64,000 bases of DNA from contig DERO01000031.1 in assembly GCA_002360945.1 (NCBI GenBank), positions 7,634-71,633 on the forward strand. The letters are read 5' to 3'. Source of the DNA: Leclercia adecarboxylata (GTDB taxonomy: Bacteria > Pseudomonadota > Gammaproteobacteria > Enterobacterales > Enterobacteriaceae). Below the pieces are notes generated by a model that did not search any database, had not been told where the DNA came from, and saw nothing but the letters and a program-made list of their open reading frames with translations. Below, in pieces: positions 20,017 through 29,232 of the stretch. Made by a program: the position numbers and the translations under genes. Within the stretch, counting starts at the first letter, position 1. Every line of letters starts with the position of its first letter.

Positions 20017-21105
20017 TTAGCGACTGAGGTTTTCCACTTTCTCAAACGCGGCGCGCAGGAGCTCCGGCGTCAGGGCGATGGGCAGGGCGTGGATCGACTC
20101 CACCGGGCGCAGAGTATGAGAGATCACCCGATCCAGCTCGTCGCGGTTGTGGATGTCCACCTCCAGCGCGCGCAGGGTGGTGGGCAGGTTAAAGCGCTGG
20201 TACGCCGCGACCAGCTCGCGTAGCACCTCGTCCTGGCCGAGCAGGGCGCTCTGCACCAGAATGCCGTAGGCCACTTTGGTGCCGTGGAGGAACTGCGCGG
20301 TCTGCGGCAGCACCGTCAGGCCGTTATGCACCGCATGCGCCGCCGCCACGCGGGTGTAGCGTTCCCCGAGGCCGCCGACCATGCCGCCACCGGCGATAAT
20401 GGCGTCCACCACGTCATGAAACTCCCGGGTCACCTCGCGGCGCGTCTGGTCTGCCAGCGCCTGCTCGCTCTGTTCCAGCAGCACGTCGCGGATCGCCAGC
20501 GCACCGTTAATGCCGAGCCTGACCGTCAGCGGCAGCTGTTCGGGCTGCGGGGCCAGCACCACCGCTTCATACCATTTCGCCAGGGTATCGCCGATCCCCG
20601 CCAACAGGTATTCCGCCGGGGCGTTAAGAATAATTTCCGGCTCGACCAGCACCAGGTAGTTGGCATCGTCAAAAATCTCAAAGTGCAGCGCCTGCCCGGC
20701 ATTGTTGTACCACACCGACAGCGGAGTCCAGGCGGCACAGGTGGCGGCGATGGTCGGAATGGCAACCACCGGCAGACCCAGACGACGGGCCACCGCTTTG
20801 GCGGTATCCAGCAGCGCGCCGCCGCCGACGCCAATCACCACGCTGCGATCCGCCCCGGAAGCCTCGGCAAGCTGATTGACATCGTGCTCGCTGCAGTGGC
20901 CTTTAAACAGCAGATGTTTGGCTCCCTCTGTATTGAAACTCTCAGGCAGGAAGGGTTGAGCCCCGGTAAGGGCGCGTTCACCGTAGATCCATACCGCCCG
21001 GGAGAGCTGCTCCGGGGTGAAAAAAGCGTCCAGGCGGGCAAGGGCCCCGCGATGGGAGTAGTAGTTGGCCGGGCCGGGAACGACGCGGATATCGGTGTTG
21101 CTCAT
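20017..21105 (-). CDS. hcxA: Hydroxycarboxylate dehydrogenase A (YbdH)
   Basis: Iron-containing/glycerol-dehydrogenase-type alcohol dehydrogenase of 362 residues, matching E. coli YbdH/HcxA, which reduces 2-oxo acids such as 2-oxobutanoate and 2-oxoglutarate with NADPH. VVIGVGGGALLDTAKAVARR is the nucleotide-binding region; AHAVHNGLTVLPQT and FLHGTKVAYGIL supply the metal-binding His residues. ATG at 21105 has AAAGGA upstream; a longer reading to 21153 lacks one. It is divergent from the ABC importer genes, across a MetJ-box-like sequence, so a 2-oxo acid related to methionine could be its physiological substrate (inference). Confidence 0.92.
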   Translation of the reverse strand: MSNTDIRVVPGPANYYSHRGALARLDAFFTPEQLSRAVWIYGERALTGAQPFLPESFNTEGAKHLLFKGHCSEHDVNQLAEASGADRSVVIGVGGGALLDTAKAVARRLGLPVVAIPTIAATCAAWTPLSVWYNNAGQALHFEIFDDANYLVLVEPEIILNAPAEYLLAGIGDTLAKWYEAVVLAPQPEQLPLTVRLGINGALAIRDVLLEQSEQALADQTRREVTREFHDVVDAIIAGGGMVGGLGERYTRVAAAHAVHNGLTVLPQTAQFLHGTKVAYGILVQSALLGQDEVLRELVAAYQRFNLPTTLRALEVDIHNRDELDRVISHTLRPVESIHALPIALTPELLRAAFEKVENLSR

Positions 21106-21147
21106 GATGTTGTCCTTTTTATGAAGCGCTAACCCGATGTTATGGCT

Positions 21148-21163
21148 AGACATCCAGATGGCT
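21148..21163. promoter_or_regulatory. Candidate MetJ operator, hcxA / ABC importer
   Basis: Two contiguous 8-mers AGACATCC and AGATGGCT each match six of eight positions of the met box AGACGTCT, and they are in the required direct tandem register. On the plus strand a TAGACA box (21147-21152) and TATTTT (21169-21174), 16 bases apart, would place the operator over the -35/spacer of a promoter for the importer operon. Weaker than the two mtn sites but in the analogous position. Confidence 0.55.
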
Positions 21164-21266
21164 AATACTATTTTGCTTTATCTTATGCTTTTTCCTTCGT
21201 TGCCAGCCAGTCCCGGCTGTGAAAAATTCCATAAATCAAAAGATTAATGATAAGGGATCGCAGCGA

Positions 21267-22769
21267 ATGTCAACCAGTCGCCTCGAGATGCGCGGCATCA
21301 GTCTGGCTTTTTCTGGCTTTCAGGCGTTGTCGCGCGTTGATTTCACGCTGACGGGCGGATCGGTACACGCGCTCACGGGCGCGAATGGCGCCGGGAAATC
21401 CACCCTGATGGCGGTGCTGTGCGGTACGCACGCGCGCTATGAAGGCGAAATCAGCATCAATAACCAGTCCGTCTCCATTCGCGAGCCGGTGGATGCCAAA
21501 CAGCTGGGGATCCATCTGGTTCAGCAGGAGGTAGACGTGGCGCTGATCCCCGGCCTGAGCATTGCGGAAAACATCATGCTCGATCATCTGGCGCAACCGG
21601 GGCACCGCTTCCACTGGGGAAAACTGCGTGAGCAGGCGCGGCAGGCCCTGGCGCAGCTGGATGTCACCCTGGACGTGCGGCGTTCCATCGACGGCTGTTC
21701 GCTGGCGGAAAAACAGCAAATTTTGCTGGCGCGTGCGCTGTCCCATCATTGCCGGTTTTTAATTCTCGATGAACCCACCGCGCCGCTGGACGCCCACGAA
21801 AGCGAGCGGCTGTTCGCCGTGGTGCGACGCCTGCAGCAGCAGGGGATCGGCGTGGTGTTTATCTCCCACCGCATTCACGAGCTGAAGGCCATCTGCGACA
21901 CCTTAACGGTGCTGCGCGACGGGAAGCTGATTGAGTCCGGCCCGATGGTGGATCTCAGCGGAGAAGCCATCGTCGAGAAGATGCTCGGCCATGAGCTGAG
22001 CGATATCTACCCGCCTGCGCGTCCACCTCACAGCGCGGAAACCCTGCTGCGGGTGGAGGGGCTGCATGACGAAGGGCTGTTGAAGGATATCTCTCTGCAC
22101 CTGCGCAAGGGCGAAATTCTGGGTATCGCCGGGCTGGCAGGAGCCGGGAAAACCGAACTCTGCAAGGCGCTGTTTGGCGCGACCAAAAGCCAGGTGGCGA
22201 AAGGCGAACTGAATCAACAGTCCTGGAAACCGCGCGACCCGGCGGATTCGGTCCTGCGCGGGCTGGCGCTGGTGCCGGAAGAGCGGCGCAAAGAGGGCAT
22301 TTTTATCGATGAGCCGGTGAGCATGAACCTGGCGGTGTCAGCGGATAACAGCTTCTCGCGCTGGAGCCTGTTCGGCCATCGCCAGGCCTGGCGCTGGGCG
22401 GAAGAGGTGATCGCCCGGGTGGGCGTGCGTACCCGTGGGCCAGGGCAGGTGCTGCGCCGTCTGTCGGGCGGCAACCAGCAGAAGGTAGCGATTGGCAAAT
22501 GGCTGCGCGGCAACGCCCAGGTGCTGATCTTCGACGAGCCCACCAAAGGGGTGGACGTGAAGGCCAAAACCGATCTGTTCCAGCTGATTGACGGCCTGGC
22601 GCGGGAAGGCAAAGGGGTGATTTATGCCTCCGGCGAATTTGCCGAGCTGGTGGGCCTGTGCGACCGCATTTGCGTGCTGTGGGACGGGCGCATCGTGGCG
22701 GAACTCGAGGGGGCAACCGCCCGCGAAGAGACATTACTTTATTATTCAACCGGAGGAACGGCGTCGTGA
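21267..22769 (+). CDS. Sugar-type ABC importer ATPase (RbsA family)
   Basis: A 500-residue double ATP-binding protein of the ribose/galactose/AI-2 class. The first domain has Walker A GANGAGKST (about residues 37-45), LAEKQQILLARAL in place of a classical signature, and ILDEPTAPLD. The second has GLAGAGKTE, LSGGNQQKVAIGKWL and IFDEPTKGVDVKAK. ATG at 21267 follows AAGGGATCG. It would energise the permease encoded next, whose GTG start overlaps this stop. The substrate is not readable from the protein; position beside mtn genes and a MetJ-like box suggest a methionine-salvage sugar such as 5-methylthioribose. Confidence 0.88.
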   Translation: MSTSRLEMRGISLAFSGFQALSRVDFTLTGGSVHALTGANGAGKSTLMAVLCGTHARYEGEISINNQSVSIREPVDAKQLGIHLVQQEVDVALIPGLSIAENIMLDHLAQPGHRFHWGKLREQARQALAQLDVTLDVRRSIDGCSLAEKQQILLARALSHHCRFLILDEPTAPLDAHESERLFAVVRRLQQQGIGVVFISHRIHELKAICDTLTVLRDGKLIESGPMVDLSGEAIVEKMLGHELSDIYPPARPPHSAETLLRVEGLHDEGLLKDISLHLRKGEILGIAGLAGAGKTELCKALFGATKSQVAKGELNQQSWKPRDPADSVLRGLALVPEERRKEGIFIDEPVSMNLAVSADNSFSRWSLFGHRQAWRWAEEVIARVGVRTRGPGQVLRRLSGGNQQKVAIGKWLRGNAQVLIFDEPTKGVDVKAKTDLFQLIDGLAREGKGVIYASGEFAELVGLCDRICVLWDGRIVAELEGATAREETLLYYSTGGTAS

Positions 22770-23761
22770 GTAAGGCCCTTTCAGTGACGGCGGCAGCGTC
22801 TGGCCGTCAGCAAATTTTCGATTTTCTCTACAAATGGGGCATGTTGCTGACGGTGGTCGCGCTGGTGGCCATTTTCGGCCTGGCGTCTGAGAACTTCCTC
22901 GATCCGAACAACATCATCAACATTCTGCGCTCTATCGCCATCGTGACGGTGATTGCCATCGGCGTCTCCATCTCGCTGACCATTGGCGGGTTTGACCTCT
23001 CGGTGGGATCCACCGCGTCGTTAGCCAATGCGCTGGTGATCTCGCTGTTTGTCTGGCACGGCTTCGGCACCACCGAGTCGATTCTGATCACCCTGGCGCT
23101 CTGCACCCTGGTGGGGCTGTTTAACGCCTTCCTGATCGTCATCCTGCGCATTCCCGACATGCTCGCGACGCTTGCCAGCCTGTTTGTTATTCAGGGCGTG
23201 GCGATGACCTACAGCTACGGCGGGTCGATTACCGAAAACATGGTCCTGCCGAGCGGCGACATGGCGGAAGGGACCATTCCGGCGGCCTTTGGCGCGCTGG
23301 GGCAGGTGCCGACAATCGTTATTATCATGCTGGCGGTCACCCTGCTGGCGCAGCTCGGGCTGTCCCTGACCACCCACGGACGCCGGATGTACGCCATTGG
23401 CGGCAACCCGGAGGCGGCGCGCTTATCGGGGATCCGCACCACCCGCTACAAGGTGGCGGCGTACGTCATTGCCTCGCTGCTGGCGGGCCTCGGCGGCATT
23501 CTGCTGGCCTCGCGCATCGGCTCCTCGCAGGTGAATGCCGGCGGCGGCTATCTGATGGATGCAGTGGCGGCGGCGTGGATTGGCTTCTCGCTCGCCGGCT
23601 CCGGCAAACCAAACGCGCTGGGCACGCTGGTGGGGGCGGTAATCCTCGGGGTGCTCTCCAACGGGCTGGTGATGCTCTCGGTGCCGTATTACGCCATGGA
23701 CATTATAAAAGGGCTGGTGCTGGCAGTCGCACTGGCGATTACGTACGTACAAAAACGTTAA
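22766..23761 (+). CDS. Sugar-type ABC importer permease (RbsC family)
   Basis: A 331-residue hydrophobic inner-membrane protein of the BPD_transp_2 / RbsC family. The hallmark GGFDLSVGSTASLANAL near residue 75 and GRRMYAIGGNPEAARLSGI near 215 match ribose-type permeases; AAAWIGFSLAGSGKPNALGTLVGA follows. GTG at 22766 overlaps the ATPase stop and has GGAGGAA at correct spacing, so a longer reading starting inside the ATPase gene is rejected. It probably forms a homodimer channel with the double ATPase. Confidence 0.88.
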   Translation: MSKALSVTAAASGRQQIFDFLYKWGMLLTVVALVAIFGLASENFLDPNNIINILRSIAIVTVIAIGVSISLTIGGFDLSVGSTASLANALVISLFVWHGFGTTESILITLALCTLVGLFNAFLIVILRIPDMLATLASLFVIQGVAMTYSYGGSITENMVLPSGDMAEGTIPAAFGALGQVPTIVIIMLAVTLLAQLGLSLTTHGRRMYAIGGNPEAARLSGIRTTRYKVAAYVIASLLAGLGGILLASRIGSSQVNAGGGYLMDAVAAAWIGFSLAGSGKPNALGTLVGAVILGVLSNGLVMLSVPYYAMDIIKGLVLAVALAITYVQKR

Positions 23762-23780
23762 CAACACGACGGGATAAAAA

Positions 23781-24845
23781 ATGAAAAAAGTTGCACTCTC
23801 TTTGCTGACGCTGGGATTACTGAGTTCACTGCCGGGCTATGCGGCGACGCCTGCACCTGTGCCTGCGGCCATTGCCAACCACGACGGGCAGATTCGTATT
23901 GCGGTGATCCGCAACCTTGGCTCTGACGATAACACCACCCAGTTTGTCGCCGGGGCGATCCAGGAAGGGAAAAAGCTCGGCTTTAAGGTCAGCACCTTTT
24001 TAAGCAACGGCGACGACGCCAAATTCCAGGACTTCGTGAACCAGGCGATCACCCAGAAATATGACGGCATTATCCTCTCCCAGGGGCGCGATCCGTACTC
24101 CACCGCGCTGGTGAAAAAGGCGGTCGATGCCGGGATCAAGGTGGCGGTGTTCGATACCGCGGTGAACGGGGAGATCCCGGGCGTGACCGTGACCCAGCAG
24201 GATGACGCCTCCCTGACCAACCTCTCGTTCGGGCAGCTGGTGAAAGATTTCAACGGCAAGGCCAACATCATCAAACTGTGGGTCGCTGGCTTCCCGCCGA
24301 TGGAGCGTCGTCAGACCGCCTATCAGGAGCTGCTGAAGCAGAATCCGGGCATCAAAGAGCTGGAGTCCATCGGCGCAGTTTCCTCTGACGTGCAGGGCGA
24401 CACCGCCAACAAAGTGGGCGCGGTGCTGGCGAAATACCCGAAAGGCAAGATCGACGCCATCTGGGGCACCTGGGATGCCTTTAGCCAGGGCGCTTATAAG
24501 GCCCTGAAAGAGAACGGCCGCACCGAGATCAAACTCTACAGCATCGACATCTCCAACCAGGATCTGCAGCTGATGCGCGAAGCGGGCAGCCCGTGGGTGG
24601 TGAGCGTGGCGGTGGACCCGAAGCTGATTGGCGCGACCAACGTGCGTCTGGTTGCTAACAAGATTGCCGGAGAAGCGACGCCTGCGACCTATGACTTTAA
24701 AGCCGCGGCGATTCCGCAGGCGCTGCTGTCGGCCCAGCCGGGCGCAGTGAACGTGGCGTCGCTGGGTAAAATCATCCCGGGCTGGGGCCAGACCGAAGAC
24801 TTTATCGCCCCATGGTTCGCGACGCTGGAAGCGAAGAATAAGTAA
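23781..24845 (+). CDS. Periplasmic sugar-binding protein of the ABC importer
   Basis: A 354-residue secreted protein with a clear signal peptide (MKKVALSLLTLGLLSSLPG, cleavage after GYA) and a type I periplasmic-binding fold (Peripla_BP_4). Hinge and pocket segments include VIRNLGSDDNTTQFVAGA, YDGIILSQGRDPYST, AVFDTAVNGEI and IDAIWGTWDAFSQGAY. The several Trp/Asp residues fit a ribose-like ligand with a hydrophobic group, but this is inference. It is followed by an inverted REP pair, a usual arrangement that stabilises abundant binding-protein mRNA. Confidence 0.87.
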   Translation: MKKVALSLLTLGLLSSLPGYAATPAPVPAAIANHDGQIRIAVIRNLGSDDNTTQFVAGAIQEGKKLGFKVSTFLSNGDDAKFQDFVNQAITQKYDGIILSQGRDPYSTALVKKAVDAGIKVAVFDTAVNGEIPGVTVTQQDDASLTNLSFGQLVKDFNGKANIIKLWVAGFPPMERRQTAYQELLKQNPGIKELESIGAVSSDVQGDTANKVGAVLAKYPKGKIDAIWGTWDAFSQGAYKALKENGRTEIKLYSIDISNQDLQLMREAGSPWVVSVAVDPKLIGATNVRLVANKIAGEATPATYDFKAAAIPQALLSAQPGAVNVASLGKIIPGWGQTEDFIAPWFATLEAKNK

Positions 24846-24848
24846 CAT

Positions 24849-24919
24849 TTGCCGGGTGGCGGCTGCGCCTTACCCGGCCTACAGTCCGTAGGCCCGGTAA
24901 GCGCAGCGCCACCGGGCAA
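24849..24919. repeat. Inverted REP pair between binding-protein and LVIVD genes
   Basis: REP units at 24849-24882 and 24888-24919 face each other with a five-base spacer. They end ten bases before the next start codon and so lie inside the probable operon, where they may protect the upstream messenger and lower downstream expression. Confidence 0.82.
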
Positions 24920-24930
24920 CAGGAGCTAAC

Positions 24931-26172
24931 GTGACTGCATTACCCACCCCCGAATACAGCCGCAATATGCGCTTAATCGGCCACAGCGATCAGGGCGGAC
25001 GCCCGGACGGCGTGCAGCTGATGGTGCATCGCGGCTTTGCTTACATCGGCCATATGGTGTCGCAGGGCTTTTCGATCGTCGACGTGCGCGATCCGAAGAA
25101 CCCGAAGGCCGCGGGCTATGTGCCTGCGCCGCCGGGCACCTGGAACGTGCATCTGCAGGCGCACGACGACCTGCTGCTGGTGATCAACGCCCGGGATCTG
25201 TTTGCCGATGCCCGCTTTGCTGACGAAAAGGTCTACTACACCCGCCAGGTGGGGGAGACGGTCAGCGACGTGCAGGACAGAGGCTGGAGCGCCGGACTGC
25301 GCATTTTTGATATCTCCACCCCGGATAAGCCGCGGGAAATCAGCTTCCTGTCGCTGGATGGGATCGGCATTCACCGTATCTGGTACGTGGGCGGCCGCTG
25401 GGCGTACGTCTCGGCGCTGATCGACGGCTTTACTGACTACATCTTCCTGACCATCGACCTGGCGGATCCGCGCAAGCCGGAGGTGGCGGGGCGCTGGTGG
25501 CTGCCGGGGATGAACCAGTCGGCAGGCGAAACGCCAGCGTGGCCGGAGGGCAAACGCTATGCCCTGCATCACGCGATTATCGCCGGGGACACCGCCTACG
25601 GCAGCTGGCGCGACGGCGGCCTGACCCTGCTGGATGTGAAGGATCGCACCCAGCCGACGCTTATCAGCCATCGCAACTGGAGCCCGCCGTTTGGCGGCGG
25701 TACCCATACCGCGCTGCCGCTGCCCGATCGCGATCTGCTGGTGGTACTGGACGAAGCGGTGCTCGACAATCAGGAGGACGGCGAGAAGCTGATCTGGCTG
25801 TTTGATATTCGCCAGCCGTCGAACCCGGTGAGTATCTCCACCTTCCCGCAGCCGCAGGAGCGGGATTACGTGGCGAAAGGTGCGCACTTCGGGCCGCATA
25901 ACCTGCACGAAAACCGTCCGGGGAGCTTTGTCAGCTCAACGCTGATTTTCGCGACGTATCAGAATGCGGGCGTGCGGGCGTACGACATTTCGGATCCGTA
26001 TCGTCCGGTAGAGACCGGCGCGCTGGTGCCTGCCGCACCGGAGAAGATGATGGATACGCGACCTAATCGCCCGCAGGTGATCCAGTCCTGCGATGTGTTT
26101 GTGGATGCCCAGGGGATTATCTACAGCACGGATTATAACGGCGGGTTGTCGGTGATTGAGTATTTGGGCTGA
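24931..26172 (+). CDS. LVIVD-repeat beta-propeller protein, function unknown
   Basis: A 413-residue protein built from about six related blades, each with a strand-turn of the type FSIVDVRDPKNPKAAGY, LRIFDISTPDKPREIS, LTIDLADPRKPEVAGRW, LTLLDVKDRTQPTLISH, IWLFDIRQPSNPVSIS and VRAYDISDPYRPVETGA. This is the LVIVD repeat, predicted to form a beta-propeller. No signal peptide or membrane segment is visible, so it is probably cytoplasmic. GTG at 24931 has AGGAG at good spacing. It closes the importer operon. Conserved His and Asp patches (HRIW, ALHHAII, GTHTALPLPDRD, HFGPHNLHENRPG) could form a catalytic or ligand site. Lyase, hydrolase or scaffold roles are all open. Confidence 0.8.
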   Translation: MTALPTPEYSRNMRLIGHSDQGGRPDGVQLMVHRGFAYIGHMVSQGFSIVDVRDPKNPKAAGYVPAPPGTWNVHLQAHDDLLLVINARDLFADARFADEKVYYTRQVGETVSDVQDRGWSAGLRIFDISTPDKPREISFLSLDGIGIHRIWYVGGRWAYVSALIDGFTDYIFLTIDLADPRKPEVAGRWWLPGMNQSAGETPAWPEGKRYALHHAIIAGDTAYGSWRDGGLTLLDVKDRTQPTLISHRNWSPPFGGGTHTALPLPDRDLLVVLDEAVLDNQEDGEKLIWLFDIRQPSNPVSISTFPQPQERDYVAKGAHFGPHNLHENRPGSFVSSTLIFATYQNAGVRAYDISDPYRPVETGALVPAAPEKMMDTRPNRPQVIQSCDVFVDAQGIIYSTDYNGGLSVIEYLG

Positions 26173-26181
26173 GTGCGGTTT

Positions 26182-26259
26182 GATGCCCTCACCCCGGCCC
26201 TCTCCCACAGGGAGAGGGAGAAAAACGTAGGCCGGGTAAGGCGCAGCCGCCACCCGGCA
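26182..26259. repeat. GC-rich palindrome plus REP between LVIVD gene and mtnK
   Basis: The CCCTCTCCC-ACA-GGGAGAGGG palindrome (within 26182-26220) and a REP at 26226-26259 fill the convergent gap. Order and orientation are the same as at 9617-9689. Confidence 0.82.
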
Positions 26260-26276
26260 AACAGGCCGCACGCAAC

Positions 26277-27476
26277 TCAACTGTACTGCCGCACCCGTGC
26301 CACCAGCTCATCTACGCTATCGATACGGTCGGCAATCACAATCAACGCCCTGCCGAGGGTGATGGCGTGGCGCAGGCATTCATGGCGCATCTCGTCATCG
26401 CGAATGGTGTCGATATCCGCCACGTGCGACAGACCCACGCTGCGGCGGATCAGCTCGGTGCCGCAGAAGCCAATCGCATCCTGCCAGACCTTCTTCAGAA
26501 ACGCGCTGGCATAGCCCGGCACGCTGAGCGCCGCATCGCGGGATTTTTCCGTAGCCAGGGCCTGGAAACGTTCGGCGAAGGTGGTCCACAACTGCTGGAT
26601 ATCGATCAGGCGTTGCTCGCGTGCGGCGGCCGCATCACGGATGCCGAGATGCCCCGGCAGGCCGCAGAAGTTAAGCAGCAGGTTGCCGATCGCCGTGCCG
26701 ATATCAAACCCGATCGGGCCGAAATAACCGAACTCTGCGTCAATCGCCTTCAGGCTACCCTCGGCGACAAAAATCGAGCCGCTGTGGATATCGCCGTGCA
26801 GCAGCGCTTCGGCCTGTGAGAAGAAGCGGTGTTTCAGGGCGGCGACGGCAATCTTCAGCTGATCGTCATTGCGCAGGGCAGCAACGTCGTTTTCCAGCGC
26901 CACCGGGTAGTTATTACGCTCATGGATCTGGTACGGGTCGTTGAAGAACAGGTCTTCGGTGATCTCGCACATTTCCGGGTTGATGAACTGCGCCACCTGC
27001 GCTTTTTTGGCGTGCGGATGGAGGTAAAAATCGCTGGTGTGGAACAGGGCGTGAGCGAGGTATTCTCCCAGCTGACGTGCCGCCTGGGGATAAAACACAT
27101 TATTGATCAGCTCGCCGCGCCAGATCTTATGGCTGGAGAGATCCTCCATCACCATTACCGCCAGTTCCGGGTCGAAGTGGTGAATTTTCACCGTATGCTG
27201 CGGGCTGTGTTGATAGTGTTCCACCAGGGTTTGCGCTTCGAGACGGGCACGGTCCAGCGTCAGTGGCCAGGATTCACCCACGCAGCGCACGTAGGGCAGG
27301 GCCTGCTTGACGATGATGCGGCTGGTGCCTGCGCTGTCGAAAATTTTAAACACCAGATTGAGGTTGCCGTCGCCCACCTCCTGCGCCTCCACCAGTGACG
27401 AGGGGTCTTCCAGGCCGCCAAACTGTTGGGCGTAGGTCACGGCGTCCTGAGCGGTAAAGGTACGGTATTGCGACAT
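26277..27476 (-). CDS. mtnK: 5-methylthioribose kinase
   Basis: Phosphorylates 5-methylthioribose (made by methylthioadenosine nucleosidase) to the 1-phosphate, the entry step of methionine salvage. The 399-residue product has an aminoglycoside-phosphotransferase-like fold: [13 protein letters not shown] contains the catalytic Asp, [20 protein letters not shown] the metal-binding Asp/Glu, and [12 protein letters not shown] the nucleotide loop. ATG at 27476 is chosen because the protein then begins like known MtnK. It is divergent from mtnA across a MetJ operator, with TATAGA (minus strand, 27519-27524) as a likely -10 box lying inside that operator. Confidence 0.96.
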   Translation of the reverse strand: MSQYRTFTAQDAVTYAQQFGGLEDPSSLVEAQEVGDGNLNLVFKIFDSAGTSRIIVKQALPYVRCVGESWPLTLDRARLEAQTLVEHYQHSPQHTVKIHHFDPELAVMVMEDLSSHKIWRGELINNVFYPQAARQLGEYLAHALFHTSDFYLHPHAKKAQVAQFINPEMCEITEDLFFNDPYQIHERNNYPVALENDVAALRNDDQLKIAVAALKHRFFSQAEALLHGDIHSGSIFVAEGSLKAIDAEFGYFGPIGFDIGTAIGNLLLNFCGLPGHLGIRDAAAAREQRLIDIQQLWTTFAERFQALATEKSRDAALSVPGYASAFLKKVWQDAIGFCGTELIRRSVGLSHVADIDTIRDDEMRHECLRHAITLGRALIVIADRIDSVDELVARVRQYS

Positions 27477-27513
27477 TGCATGTTCCTCATCGGTTCCGGT
27501 AATAAAGACATTT

Positions 27514-27529
27514 AGACGTCTATACATCT
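27514..27529. promoter_or_regulatory. MetJ operator, mtnK/mtnA
   Basis: AGACGTCT followed directly by ATACATCT: one perfect and one six-of-eight met box in tandem (14 of 16). MetJ with S-adenosylmethionine binds at least two adjacent boxes. The site overlaps a TATAGA -10 box for mtnK (preceded 18 bases away by TTGTGT) and is about 55 bases upstream of mtnA, so it could repress both genes when methionine is plentiful. Confidence 0.83.
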
Positions 27530-27581
27530 GAATTTTATCCTGACACAATGTGCTACAACAACGCAACAGAGAATTAACGAC

Positions 27582-28610
27582 ATGCAGAGATTACAGACGA
27601 CCAGCCTGCGGGTGACGGAAAATCAGCTATTTATTCTCGACCAACAGGCGCTTCCGCAGGAGAAACGCTGGCTGGATGCGTCGACGGTAGACGCTCTGGT
27701 GGGGCATATTCACGCCCTGCGCGTGCGCGGTGCGCCGCTGATTGGTCTCTCTGCCAGCCTGCTTTTAGCCCTGCTGGCGGAAAATGGCCACAGCCGGGAT
27801 GAACTGGCGGTAGCGCTGGAGACCCTTCGCGCCTCGCGCCCGACGGCGGTGAACCTGATGAACAATCTTGACCGCATGAAGCAGGCGCTGCGGCAGGAGG
27901 ATTTCGTCCCTGCGCTGGTGGCTGAGGCGCTGCGCCTGATTGATGAAGACAAGCGGCTCTGCGATGCCATTGCCCAGGCGGGAAGTCAGCTGGTGAAGCC
28001 GGGCAGCCGCCTGCTGACCCACTGCAATACCGGCGGGCTGGCGACGGCGGGTGTCGGCACCGCGCTGGGGGTGATTGCTCTCGCGCATCAGCAGGGCAAC
28101 GTCAGCAACGTCTGGGTGGATGAGACCCGTCCGCTGTTACAGGGCGGCAGATTAACCGCCTGGGAGTTGGGTGAGCTGGGCGTGCCGTACCGGCTGATCA
28201 CCGATTCGATGGCCGCCAGCCTGATGGCTAAAGGGCAGGTGGACGCGGTGTGGGTCGGGGCAGACAGGATTGCCGCCAACGGCGACGTGGCGAACAAAAT
28301 CGGCACTTACTCCCTGGCGGTGCTGGCGAAATTCCACGGCATTCCGTTTTACGTGGCGGCACCACAAACCACCCTCGATCCAGCGTGTCCGAACGGTGAG
28401 GCTATCCCGATTGAGCAGCGCGATGCCCGGGAAGTGACCGGCGTGGCGGGGAGCTTCGGGGAGGTACAGTGGGCACCGATTGACGCACAGGTCTATAACC
28501 CGGCGTTCGACGTCACGCCTGCGGCGCTGATTAGCGGCTGGGTGCTGGATAGCGGGGTGGTGTTACCTGAAGATGTAGCGAAGGGGGTTTTTGGGGGGAG
28601 TGCGGTCTGA
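27582..28610 (+). CDS. mtnA: Methylthioribose-1-phosphate isomerase
   Basis: Isomerises 5-methylthioribose-1-phosphate to the ribulose-1-phosphate. The 342-residue protein belongs to the eIF2B-alpha-like family. [19 protein letters not shown] contains the catalytic Cys and [20 protein letters not shown] the catalytic Asp; [13 protein letters not shown] is the N-terminal phosphate-binding motif. It is the only mtn gene of the cluster on this strand between mtnK and mtnD, and ends just before a repeat and a bidirectional terminator. Confidence 0.96.
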   Translation: MQRLQTTSLRVTENQLFILDQQALPQEKRWLDASTVDALVGHIHALRVRGAPLIGLSASLLLALLAENGHSRDELAVALETLRASRPTAVNLMNNLDRMKQALRQEDFVPALVAEALRLIDEDKRLCDAIAQAGSQLVKPGSRLLTHCNTGGLATAGVGTALGVIALAHQQGNVSNVWVDETRPLLQGGRLTAWELGELGVPYRLITDSMAASLMAKGQVDAVWVGADRIAANGDVANKIGTYSLAVLAKFHGIPFYVAAPQTTLDPACPNGEAIPIEQRDAREVTGVAGSFGEVQWAPIDAQVYNPAFDVTPAALISGWVLDSGVVLPEDVAKGVFGGSAV

Positions 28611-28646
28611 TGCCCTCACCCTGGCCCTCTCCCACAGGGAGAGGGA
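28610..28646. repeat. GC-rich palindrome 3' of mtnA
   Basis: CCCTCTCCC-ACA-GGGAGAGGG with the usual CCCTCACCCTGGC flank, but without a neighbouring REP unit. It shows that the palindrome can exist on its own. Confidence 0.78.
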
Positions 28647-28655
28647 ACAAACATT

Positions 28656-28687
28656 AAAAACGGCAACCTGGTTGCCGTTTTGCTTTT
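28656..28687. terminator. Bidirectional terminator between mtnA and mtnD
   Basis: AAAACGGCAACC-T-GGTTGCCGTTTT is a near-perfect hairpin with A and T tracts on opposite sides, so it can end transcription from both convergent genes. Confidence 0.85.
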
Positions 28688-28689
28688 AC

Positions 28690-29232
28690 CTACGGTAATC
28701 GCGGATAGCTATCCGCAATCGCGTCGCCGGTAAACTGCGCCACCCAGCCTTCCGGGTTATCGAAAATGCGAATGGCGGTAAAGTTCGGCTCGGAGCCCAT
28801 ATCAAACCAGTGCGGCGTGCCGGCGGGGACGGAGATCAGGTCGTTTTTCTCGCACAGCACCTGACAGACCTGGTCACCAATGTGCAGGCAGAACAGCCCG
28901 GCACCTTCGACAAAGAAACGTACTTCATCTTCGCCGTGCGTGTGTTCATTAAGAAACTTCGCGCGCAGGGCCTCTTTTTGCGGGTTATCGGCGCGCAGGC
29001 TTATCACATCCCAGCTCTGGTAGCCCTTTTCTGCTACCAGCCTGTCGATGGCGTGCTGATAGGCAGTAATCACTGCATCGGGAGCCGGATCGCGGCCTAA
29101 ATCCCGGTCGGCTTCCCAGCGTTCAAAACGCACGCCACGGGCATTCAGCTGCTGCTGGATCGCCTCAGGGTCGGTGCTGTGCCACTGTGGCTCGCTGGCT
29201 TCTTTATCGGAAAAAATGGTCAATGCGCTCAT
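28690..29232 (-). CDS. mtnD: Acireductone dioxygenase
   Basis: Metal-dependent cupin enzyme of 180 residues that oxidises acireductone to 2-oxo-4-methylthiobutyrate and formate with Fe, or to an off-pathway product with carbon monoxide with Ni. The metal ligands His97, His99 and Glu103 (HTHGEDE) and His141 (GTPHWFDMG) are all present, each one residue later than I recall for the Klebsiella enzyme. It is the last gene of mtnBCD; its start overlaps the mtnC stop. Confidence 0.96.
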   Translation of the reverse strand: MSALTIFSDKEASEPQWHSTDPEAIQQQLNARGVRFERWEADRDLGRDPAPDAVITAYQHAIDRLVAEKGYQSWDVISLRADNPQKEALRAKFLNEHTHGEDEVRFFVEGAGLFCLHIGDQVCQVLCEKNDLISVPAGTPHWFDMGSEPNFTAIRIFDNPEGWVAQFTGDAIADSYPRLP

